Source of the DNA: Bolinopsis microptera
Taxonomy: Eukaryota > Ctenophora > Tentaculata > Lobata > Bolinopsidae
Length of the DNA stretch: 64,000 nt
Assembly: GCF_026151205.1 (NCBI RefSeq)
Contig: NC_087084.1
Span: 8,484,394-8,548,393, forward strand
Direction: 5' to 3'
Positions 11,012 through 24,500 of the stretch are shown piece by piece (within the stretch, counting starts at the first letter, position 1; the number at the start of each line of letters is the position of its first letter). The notes beneath the pieces were generated by a model. It saw nothing but the letters and a program-made list of their open reading frames with translations. It had not been told where the DNA came from and did not search any database. A program made the position numbers and the translations under genes.

Positions 11012-14000
11012 ATGACTAAGATCATAATCCTTCTCATCGTCTCGGGAGTGGTGACAGTAGGCTCAGCTTCAGGCAAGCATATCGAGCAAGGTTAGGTTAT
11101 TGTATCCAATCCGACGGTCGATGGCTCTATGTTGTTGATTTACACGATACTATGTACGCACCATACTCCCCAATTCTACTTTCAACTGAACAGTTAAAGA
11201 TAATATGTTACAGGGGGCAAGGACTTTACATTTCATCTGGTGAACGGAAGTATAGACTTGTCTACTAGTGGCTTTGGAATTTTCTTTGCTCAAGATGGAA
11301 ATAAAAGGGTATGTCATTAAATTGCTATGTTAGGGCTATATTAGCCATCATATTGGATCAACAAAAAATGTTTGTGCTACTAATGAGTTTGTGTATATAA
11401 TATAGTTCAGTCATTATCAATAACAAATGTTTGTCCATATTTAGATTGTTTCGATTTATCATTTTATTTTATCTTAAAGTTAGTTTTCTTGAACAATTAG
11501 TTTTTCTTTGAAAATTTTTCAATTGGCTACTTTCTCAAGAATATTACTTGTTACTATCATGTGATATATAAAGATGCCGATATAGAGATGACGCTTCCGA
11601 ACTGTCTATTATCGACCTCCACGGAAAACTTTCCACACTGAAAATGGACTGAGTTCCCTATTATTTCTTTCGAACATAACATTTACTCAATACTCATTTT
11701 CAGATAATTCCTGTCGCAGATATCCAAGGATATTCCGAATGCTTTTTTGACCATATTTGCCAAAAAATGGGTTTTGAGGAAGGAATTAGTGGGTTCGTGG
11801 GGACAGTTAGGTTCGAGAAGAAGAACCCATACCGCAAAAGTGCCGTGTTAGATAACATAAAATGTGATTACAATTCAGACGGAACCGCTGAAGCTCACTA
11901 TAATTTTAGAATTTCAAAAAAGAATGGGAAGGCTCATCCAAGTTATTGGATTCTGTTGTGTGGACCGATGAAAGGTTTGATAGTGATTGTTTGGCAAATT
12001 ATAGCCATATAGGTTAAATGCCGACCGGCTATTACAGTGGGCCGTTACGGTAACAGCCCTCTCACAGCCCTATCAAAACACAAGTAAGCGTCTAATACTA
12101 ATAGTAGACGCTTACTTGTGTTTTGATATGGCGATTAACTGGCTGTTAGAGGGCTGTTACCGTAACAGCCGGCTATTCTAATAATATCACATATTTTCTT
12201 AAGAATATTCCACGCTATGGTTGAATTTTTATAATAACATTGGTTTAAGTTTAACCGTGGTTTTTCACGTAGGGCAACTGCATTTTCTATGCGCTGCTGA
12301 TAATAAGAGCAATACCGAAAGTGCATTTTGGTGCTGACAATTTTTAAGCCGCGCCACAACTTTTAATTCTCAGCTGAATGTTTGTTTCCAACAAACTTAG
12401 ACGCAAAAATTCAAGCCATTTGTAAGGTTGTAGTTAAAAATATACTAAAAATTCAAAATTTAAATACCCTTTTTAAGTTTGCGTTGCTTTCAGAGGACTG
12501 TGCGATAGTCAATAAAAACAACTACTTGAAGAAGCGTTGCATCGAGGACCTCGGTTACACAGTCCACCAGTGTCACAGCTCAAACAGTTACTTCGTGGTT
12601 AAAACGTGGGACATCCAAAGATTAAGTGTGTTTGACCGGATCTGTGAAGCAGATCCTTATTTTTATCAGACTTGTGGTGAAGGGATCCATAACCTAGCAT
12701 CAAACAATCTAACCCTGTGCGGGGACTACATGTGTAAGCAACCGCCACCGCCTAAAAATACCTTATCCAGCTACTCGATCCCCCCAGATATGGCCTGTCA
12801 GAGACAACCTTGCGATTCTCGGCCCTGTTGGATAACTGAGACTCCAGTCTGCACTAACTTGGATCTGACTGGTGCTGCCTGCATAGATTCACAGGGACCA
12901 GTAGAGACATCTGTACGACTGAGGTCAGGTTTGGTGGTGCCCCACTCCTCTCTGTGTAATGGTATATGTGACGTTCACTTCCGTTGTGAGGATGAGGCGG
13001 AATGTGGGGGCTATCTCTATGGGAGATTCTGTTATATAGAGGGGCAGCCGAAACCAATCTACGTTTATCCCTCTCTCTCTTTTTCTCACTTTTGTGAAAA
13101 TGGTGACGATGAATTCGAAAGTCCGAATTTAACTGATTTGCTTTGGACAGAGAAGTGCGAATCTTTTACGAGCAGTATGGTTAGTGAACTGCTGTTTCTA
13201 TACTATTGTCATTGAGAGTTTGGTTAGTGAACTGCTATTTCTATTGAGAGTTTGGTTTAAATAGAACTTTAATGATTGATGATATTTCAACACCATATAA
13301 TATGTATACACTATTATATTATATGTACATATATGTAGAAATGTAAAAGACGTCATAACACTCACTGCTGCAAACTTAGAGAAATATGTAGCAATATATA
13401 CCAAATTGAGGGCGGTTTTAAAGCTTATAAGACAGCTGCAGATATACCGAATCCAGACAGCAGGATCCTGGAATAATTTATCAGTATTATATGATAACAT
13501 AATATGAACACATTTCAATAAAGCAAAAGGAGTTATTCACATAAATTATGAAACCAAATTGAAATTCAGTTTGGCGAACAAAGAACACCAAACGGTAGAT
13601 ACTGCATTTAATCCACTTCTAACACCCTAACAACACCCTAACAACAACACCCTAACAACACCCTAACAACACCCTAGGTAAGAGCTATTGTTAACCGTAC
13701 AAGATGTGTAGCAGTCTGGAGAAAACTTACCAACATTCACAGAATTATACCTATGTGTAAAAACTTCTGGGACCAGACGAATTGCACTGATCCAAATAGG
13801 TTTATTAACCAAATAGGCTTTGAATTCAATTTTACTAACAACTGAATTACGGATATAATTCTATTTGAAAAATAAGATTGTTACTAATTGTAACCCCATA
13901 ACACCCACAACAGGGGTATATTGACTTGCAATATAGGAGGATACAGTTCAACTTTGTCAATATATTTGGTGTGTCATGAGTTGACGACAATTCCTCGAAT

Positions 14001-17000
14001 GTGCGACGATGGAGTAGGTCAGGTAAGAATCTTCAACTGTCTCTCTTAAATAAAATTTGACAATTTCTGCTAGCTTATGTTTACTGCAATAATTAAAATG
14101 CTTTTTATTGAACTGTGAACCTTAGCGCAATTAGTCCAAATAACTATATATATATTATTATATTATTATATTATTATATTATTATATTATTATATTATTA
14201 TATTATTATATTATTATATTATTATATTATTATATTATTATATTATTATATTATTATATTATTATATTATTATATTATTATATTATTATATTATTATATT
14301 ATTATATTATTATATTATTATATTATTATATTATTATATTATTATATTATTATATTATTATATTATTATATTATTATATTATTATATTATTATATTATTA
14401 TATTATTATATTATTATATTATTATATTATTATATTATTATATTATTATATTATTATATTATTATATTATTATATTATTATATTATTATATTATTATATT
14501 ATTATATTATTATATTATTATATTATTATATTATTATATTATTATATTATTATATTATTATATTATTATATTATTATATTATTATATTATTATATTATTA
14601 TATTATTATATTATTATATTATTATATTATTATATTATTATATTATTATATTATTATATTATTATATTATTATATTATTATATTATTATATTATTATATT
14701 ATTATATTATTATATTATTATATTATTATATTATTATATTATTATATTATTATATTATTATATTATTATATTATTATATTATTATATTATTATATTATTA
14801 TATTATTATATTATTATATTATTATATTATTATATTATTATATTATTATATTATTATATTATTATATTATTATATTATTATATTATTATATTATTATATT
14901 ATTATATTATTATATTATTATATTATTATATTATTATATTATTATATTATTATATTATTATATTATTATATTATTATATTATTATATTATTATATTATTA
15001 TATTATTATATTATTATATTATTATATTATTATATTATTATATTATTATATTATTATATTATTATATTATTATATTATTATATTATTATATTATTATATT
15101 ATTATATTATTATATTATTATATTATTATATTATTATATTATTATATTATTATATTATTATATTATTATATTATTATATTATTATATTATTATATTATTA
15201 TATTATTATATTATTATATTATTATATTATTATATTATTATATTATTATATTATTATATTATTATATTATTATATTATTATATTATTATATTATTATATT
15301 ATTATATTATTATATTATTATATTATTATATTATTATATTATTATATTATTATATTATTATATTATTATATTATTATATTATTATATTATTATATTATTA
15401 TATTATTATATTATTATATTATTATATTATTATATTATTATATTATTATATTATTATATTATTATATTATTATATTATTATATTATTATATTATTATATT
15501 ATTATATTATTATATTATTATATTATTATTATTATATTATTATATTATTATATTATTATATTATTATATTATTATATTATTATATTATTATATTATTATA
15601 TTATTATATTATTATATTATTATATTATTATATTATTATATTATTATATTATTATATTATTATATTATTATATTATTATATTATTATATTATTATATTAT
15701 TATATTATTATATTATTATATTATTATATTATTATATTATTATATTATTATATTATTATATTATTATATTATTATATTATTATATTATTATATTATTATA
15801 TTATTATATTATTATATTATTATATTATTATATTATTATATTATTATATTATTATATTATTATATTATTATATTATTATATTATTATATTATTATATTAT
15901 TATATTATTATATTATTATATTATTATATTATTATATTATTATATTATTATATTATTATATTATTATATTATTATATTATTATATTATTATATTATTATA
16001 TTATTATATTATTATATTATTATATTATTATATTATTATATTATTATATTATTATATTATTATATTATTATATTATTATATTATTATATCATTATATTAT
16101 TATATTATTATATTATTATATCATTATATCATTATATCATTATATTATTATATCATTATATCATTATATTATTATATTATTATATCATTATATTATTATA
16201 TCATTATATCATTATATCATTATATTATTATATTATTATATCATTATATCATTATATCATTATATCATTATATTATTATATTATTATATCATTATATCAT
16301 TATATTATTATATCATTATATCATTATATCATTATATTATTATATTATTATATCATTATATGATTATATCATTATATCATTATATTATTATATTATTATA
16401 TCATTATATTATTATATTATTATATCATTATATTATTATATTATTATATCATTATATTATTATATCATTATATCATTATATTATTATATTATTATATCAT
16501 TATATTATTATATCATTATATTATTATATTATTATATCATTATATCATTATATTATTATATTATTATATTATTATATTATTATATCATTATATCATTATA
16601 TTATTATATCATTATATTATTATATTATTATATCATTATATTATTATATTATTATATTATTATATTATTATATTATTATATCATTATATCATTATATTAT
16701 TATATCATTATATCATTATATTATTATATTATTATATCATTATATTATTATATTATTATATTATTATATTATTATATCATTATATTATTATATTATTATA
16801 TTATTATATTATTATATTATTATATCATTATATTATTATATTATTATATTATTATATTATTATATTATTATATCATTATATTATTATATTATTATATCAT
16901 TATATTATTATATTATTATATTATTATATTATTATATTATTATATCATTATATCATTATATTATTATATCATTATATCATTATATTATTATATTATTATA

Positions 17001-18550
17001 TTATTATATTATTATATTATTATATTATTATATTATTATATCATTATATTATTATATTATTATATTATTATATTATTATATCATTATATTATTATATTAT
17101 TATATCATTATATCATTATATCATTATATCATTATATTATTATATCATTATATCATTATATTATTATATTATTATATCATTATATCATTATATTATTATA
17201 TTATTATATCATTATATCATTATATTATTATATTATTATATTATTATATCATTATATCATTATATTATTATATTATTATATCATTATATCATTATATCAT
17301 TATATTATTATATTATTGTATCATTATATCATTATATCATTATATTATTATATTATTATATCATTATATCATTATATCATTATATTATTATATTATTATA
17401 TCATTATATTATTATATTATTATATCATTACATTATTATATTATTATATTATTATATCATTATATTATTATATTATTATATTATTATATCATTATATCAT
17501 TATATTATTATATTATTATATTATTATATCATTATATTATTATATTATTATATTATTATATTATTATATTATTATATTATTATATTATTATATTATTATA
17601 TCATTATATTATTATATCATTATATTATTATATTATTATATTATTATATTATTATATCATTATATTATTATATTATTATATCATTATATTATTATATTAT
17701 TATATTATTATATTATTATATCATTATATTATTATATTATTATATTATTATATTATTATATCATTATATTATTATATTATTATATTATTATATTATTATA
17801 TCATTATATTATTATATTATTATATTATTATATTATTATATTATTATATTATTATATCATTATATCATTATATTATTATATTATTATATTATTATATTAT
17901 TATATTATTATATTATTATATTATTATATCATTATATTATTATATTATTATATTATTATATTATTATATTATTATATTATTATATTATACTTCGGCCGGG
18001 GTTTCACTGCCGCAGTTAAAAAGGGTAGGATTAATTACCCGCTGAGTCAAAACCCGGATTATGCGAGAAATTCTATACGGAGTGCCCTCACGTATCCAAT
18101 AGTATCCTTAAAAAATAATATTAACAATAATCAATAGAAATTAACCCTTATTAACTCCGCACCACACCCGCATATTTGAAAACATGCATTACATTGTCGT
18201 ATGAAAGTATGAACTCTCTCTACAGTCCAAACAGACCGCTAAGAGCGATTCCTCCCCTAATAAGTTTAAAGTATAACACGACAGTGTAATATATACGCTA
18301 CATAATATACAGTAATGGGAGAGAGAGCGAGCCCCGTAACTCTTACCTTTTTCTTGATTAAGCTGCTCAAGCCATTTTATGTAACATTTGTGGTACAAAA
18401 CCATCAATTAAACCACTTACCACCGGCCGACTTACATAAAATTTGCTTATGGGCTTCGTCAGAGTTTTGTTGCAATGTTGGCACTATACCGAAAAAGAGT
18501 CCCGTAACTCTTACCTTTTTTTAATATAACCGACCGGAAATTACACACGC

Positions 18551-18592
<42 letters not shown>

Positions 18593-21500
18593 GATCAGAC
18601 ACACACACATTTGAGATTATTGTTTAAGATTATATGTATATTAATATCACTATAACTTTTTTAGATTCGTGTAAACAAAATTTCTATAATTGAAATAAAA
18701 CACACAATAATCTTGTTTCGTATAATGTGATCTCTCAGGTATGTGAATCAGTTTCACCGACGTGTTTTATTCACAAACACAGGCTCTGTGACGGCATAAA
18801 AGATTGCCTGAATAATGAAGATGAGGATCTAAAATCTTGCAACTCCCTCACGCAGCGAACGTGTCATAGAGCTTACAGACATGAACAACCTCTCAGAATT
18901 CCTCTGGCATGGCTTCAAGATGGCGTGAAAGATTGCATAAATGGTATTGATGAGGATGATAGCTGGCCAGTTTGCGGCTTTGGGTCAACAAAACGATTCA
19001 TTACCAAAACAAATCCTGCTTGCGATGAGGTTTTCCTGTGCGAACTGGGACAAGAAAATAGATATGTTGAGTTTCAGAACCTTTGTGATGGCAAAGATGC
19101 TTGTGGTCGAGAGAAAAGAGCTTGTCAAAAATCTCATGAGATGACTCTTACCTTTGACAAAGTTTTAACCACAGTCAAGTTTGGGAAAAGTGAAAAGCGC
19201 CTCATGTACTGCTTGCAAGGACTCACAGAAATACAGAAAATTTCCGAAAAGTGTGTGAGGAAGGAGGTGAATTTAACAAAACAGGAGGTTTTTGGAGTAA
19301 ATTCAGATATCACAGTCGTTTATCCTAATAAAACGTTTAACTGTGACTACACATTTGGTGAACTCTATTTAATTTTGAGCTGTTCAGGCCGTTGTGAAAA
19401 TTCTACTTGTCCATTAAAGGATACCTATCGATCCGACGCTTGCCCTCAGCAATACCCAAACCGGGTCTACACAGTGGCACAAAACTCCTTTCTCACATTT
19501 GTCACGAAAACAAGACACGGTTACACCAACGATCTCTTTGTATGTCGCAACAGCCTTTGTATAACCCAAAACAAAGTTTGCAACGTTGTGGACGACTGTG
19601 GAGATGGTTCTGACGAAGAGACCTGTACCAATGTGTTTCGCTGTCACTCAAAAGAGCGGTTCATTCCAGTAACTGAGAAATGTGATGGAACAGTGGACTG
19701 CCTGGACTTCTCGGATGAATGTAACTCGGACTGCGGTAAAAATATCGTTCAACAAACCTTCCTCAAGTTGATGTGCTGGTTGTTGGGGATTTTAGCGGTC
19801 CTTTTCAATCTAGTGACCATTTGTCGAACTTGGTTTGCCGCCGAAGACAAGAACACTACGGTTATGAAGAACAGGCTCTTGGTGTTTCTGATATCCGTTG
19901 GAGACTTCCTCATGGGAGTACATTTGCTGTGGTTGGCTGTCAACGAAACGATTGTGTACGGGGCAAATTACTGCTCCAACCAGCTCGTTTGGCTGTCAAG
20001 CTTTGGTTGCTCAGTTATTGGCGTTATCAGCACGGTTGGAAGCCAGATGTCATTACTTTCCATGACTTTTCTCAGTACAGTACGAGTAGCCGGGGTCAAC
20101 AAGAAAAACACGTCGAGGAGGAAAGTTAAAAATATAGCAATTCTACAGATAGTTTCGGTGATGGCAGCGATTTTATTGATATCAGTGACCGTAGCAGTGG
20201 TCCCTTTGGTCCATTATTTTGAGGATTTCTTTGTGAATGGTATGACGTATAAACCTTCAGTAAGATTGTTTATAGGAGCACCAGGCAAAGAGGCTCATCT
20301 TGGTATATTACAAGAATACTACGGGAAAATAAAATCTGGGACTCTCAGCTGGAGAATTATAAACGATCTCATTGATGGAATGTTTTCCAATGATTATGGA
20401 GGTGACGTTCTCGGCCGAAAGAAACTCGAGTTTTATGGAAATGATGGTGTTTGCCTCTTCAAATTTTTTGTTAAACCTAATGACCCACAAAGATTTTATA
20501 CTTGGACAATCCTGGCGATGAACATGCTCTGTTTTATTATCATCTCAATATCTTACATATACATCAACATTACAGCTAATGCAGCCAGCCAGAAAATCGG
20601 AAACAAGAACAGAAAACTACAACAAAAAATATCACTGATCATTGCGACAGATTTCTTCTGTTGGTTACCTATTGTCATCGCATGCTGCCTTCATTCCAGT
20701 GAAGTTATCGACGCAACACCCTGGTACCCAATCATTTCAATAATATTTCTACCAATAAACTCGGTTATCAACCCTTTACTGTACAACGATTTTGTTGCGA
20801 ATTCTGCAAGTTCACTGTTTAAGTGGTTGGAAACAACTCTGAAACCAAAGTGTGCTCAAGAAGTGCCTGCTGATCCGGGTGATGGTATTGGTCACCCTAC
20901 CACAGGGATACACGTAAAAACACTCACCAGGAAATTGGAAAACAATGTGCAGAATGTGGTAAATAACGTTGGTAAGAAAACTGATAACCCAGTTCAAAAT
21001 GACATCGAACAAGACCCAGTTCAAAATATGCGAGATAACGTTGAACAAGGCAAGAAAACCGATAGCCCATATCAAAATGACATTGAACAAGGTAGAAAAA
21101 CTGATAAACCAGTTCAAAATGTGCAAATTCACATTGAACGAGGCCAGAAAACTGATAACCCAGATCAAGATGTGCAAGATGACATTGGACAAGGCAAGAA
21201 AACAGGTAACCCAGATCAAGATGACATTGGACAAGGCAAGAAAACAGGTAACCCAGATCAAGAGGACATTGGACAAGGCAAGAAAACAGAAAACCCAGAT
21301 CAAGAGGACATTGGACAAGGCAAGAGAACAGATAACCCAGGTCAAGATGACATTGGACAAGGCAAGAAAACAGGTAACCCAGATCAAGATGACATTGGAC
21401 AAGGCAAGAAAACAGGTAACCCAGATCAAGATGACATTGAGCAAAGCAAGAGAACAGATAACTCAGATCAAGATGATATTGGACAAGGCAAGAAAACAGA

Positions 21501-24500
21501 AAACCCAGATCAAGAGGACATTGGACAAGGCAAGAGAACAGATAACCCAGGTCAAGATGACATTGGACAAGGCAAGAAAACAGATAACCCAGGTCAAGAT
21601 GACATTGGACAAGGCAAGAAAACAGATAACCCAGATCAAGATGACATTGGACAAGGCAAGAAAACAGGTAACCCAGATCAAGATGACATTGGACAAGGCA
21701 AGAAAACAGATAACCCAGATCAAGCTGTGCAAGATGATATTGGACACGGCAAGAAAACAGGTAACCCAGGTCAAGATGACATTGGACAAGGCAAGAAAAC
21801 AGGTAACCCAGATCAAGATGACATTGGACAAGGCAAGAAAACAGGTAACCCAGATCAAGATGACATTGGACAAGGCAAGAAAACAGGTAACCCAGATCAA
21901 GATGACATTGGACAAGGCAAGAAAACAGGTAACCCAGATCAAGATGACATTGGACAAGGCAAGAAAACAGGTAACTCAGATCAAGCTGTGCAAGATGATA
22001 TTGGACACGGCAAGAAAACAGGTAACTCAGATCAAGCTGTGCAAGATGATATTGGGCACGGCAAGAAAACAGGTAACCCAGATCAAGATGATATTGGACA
22101 AGGCAAGAAAACAGATAACCCAGATCAAGATGACATTGGACAAGGCAAGAAAACAGATAACCCAGGTCAAGATGACATTGGACAAGGCAAGAAAACAGAT
22201 AACCCAGATCAAGATGACATTGGACAAGGCAAGAAAACAGGTAACCCAGATCAAGATGACATTGGACAAGGCAAGAAAACAGATAACCCAGATCAAGCTG
22301 TGCAAGATGATATTGGACACGGCAAGAAAACAGGTAACCCAGGTCAAGATGACATTGGACAAGGCAAGAAAACAGGTAACCCAGATCAAGATGACATTGG
22401 ACAAGGCAAGAAAACAGGTAACCCAGATCAAGATGACATTGGACAAGGCAAGAAAACAGGTAACCCAGATCAAGATGACATTGGACAAGGCAAGAAAACA
22501 GGTAACCCAGATCAAGATGACATTGGACAAGGCAAGAAAACAGGTAACTCAGATCAAGCTGTGCAAGATGATATTGGACACGGCAAGAAAACAGGTAACT
22601 CAGATCAAGCTGTGCAAGATGATATTGGGCACGGCAAGAAAACAGGTAACCCAGATCAAGATGATATTGGACAAGGCAAGAAAACAGGTAACCCAGATCA
22701 AGATGACATTGGACAAGGCAAGAAAACAGATAACCCAGATCAAGATGACATTGGACAAGGCAAGAAAACAGGTAACCCAGATCAAGATGACATTGGACAA
22801 GGCAAGAAAACAGATAACCCAGATCAAGCTGTGCAAGATGATATTGGACACGGCAAGAAAACAGGTAACCCAGGTCAAGATGACATTGGACAAGGCAAGA
22901 AAACAGGTAACCCAGATCAAGATGACATTGGACAAGGCAAGAAAACAGGTAACCCAGATCAAGATGACATTGGACAAGGCAAGAAAACAGGTAACCCAGA
23001 TCAAGATGACATTGGACAAGGCAAGAAAACAGGTAACCCAGATCAAGATGACATTGGACAAGGCAAGAAAACAGGTAACCCAGATCAAGATGACATTGGA
23101 CAAGGCAAGAAAACAGATAACCCAGATCAAGATGACATTGGACAAGGCAAGAAAACAGATAACCCAGATCAAGATGACATTGGACACGGCAAGAAAACAG
23201 GTAACCCAGATCAAGATGACATTGGACAAGACAAGAAAACAGATAACCCAGATCAAGATGACATTGGACAAGGCAAGAAAACAGATAACCCAGATCAAGC
23301 TGTGCAAGATGATATTGGACACGGCAAGAAAACAGGTAACCCAGATCAAGATGACATTGGACAAGGCAAGAAAACAGGTAACCCAGATCAAGATGACATT
23401 GGACAAGGCAAGAAAACAGGTAACCCAGATCAAGATGACATTGGACAAGACAAGAAAACAGATAACCCAGATCAAGATGACATTGGACAAGGCAAGAAAA
23501 CAGATAACCCAGATCAAGATGACATTGGACAAGGCAAGAAAACAGATAACCCAGATCAAGATGACATTGGACAAGGCAAGAAAACAGATAACCCAGATCA
23601 AGATGACATTGGACACGGCAAGAAAACAGGTAACCCAGATCAAGATGACATTGGACAAGACAAGAAAACAGATAACCCAGATCAAGATGACATTGGACAA
23701 GGCAAGAAAACAGATAACCCAGATCAAGATGACATTGGACAAGGCAAGAAAACAGATAACCCAGATCAAGATGACATTGGACAAGGCAAGAAAACAGATA
23801 ACCCAGATCAAGATGACATTGGACAAGGCAAGAAAACAAATAACCCAGATCAAGATGACATTGGACAAGGCAAGAAAACAGGTAACCCAGATCAAGATGA
23901 CATTGGACAAGGCAAGAAAACAGATAACCCAGATCAAGCTGTGCAAGATGATATTGGACACGGCAAGAAAACAGGTAACCCAGGTCAAGATGACATTGGA
24001 CAAGGCAAGAAAACAGGTAACCCAGATCAAGATGACATTGGACAAGGCAAGAAAACAGGTAACCCAGATCAAGATGATATTGGGCACGGCAAGAAAACAG
24101 GTAACCCAGATCAAGATGACATTGGACAAGACAAGAAAACAGATAACCCAGATCAAGATGACATTGGACAAGGCAAGAAAACAGATAACCCAGATCAAGA
24201 TGACATTGGACAAGGCAAGAAAACAGGTAACCCAGATCAAGATGACATTGGACAAGGCAAGAAAACAGATAACCCAGATCAAGCTGTGCAAGATGATATT
24301 GGACACGGCAAGAAAACAGGTAACCCAGGTCAAGATGACATTGGACAAGGCAAGAAAACAGGTAACCCAGATCAAGATGACATTGGACAAGGCAAGAAAA
24401 CAGGTAACCCAGATCAAGATGACATTGGACAAGGCAAGAAAACAGGTAACCCAGATCAAGATGACATTGGACAAGGCAAGAAAACAGGTAACCCAGATCA

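Noticed and set aside
14115-18137. 1340-codon open frame of Ile/Leu/Tyr
   Set aside because: Pure by-product of the 8-bp array, which lacks stops in this strand; it lies in an intron and has no codon bias or start context.
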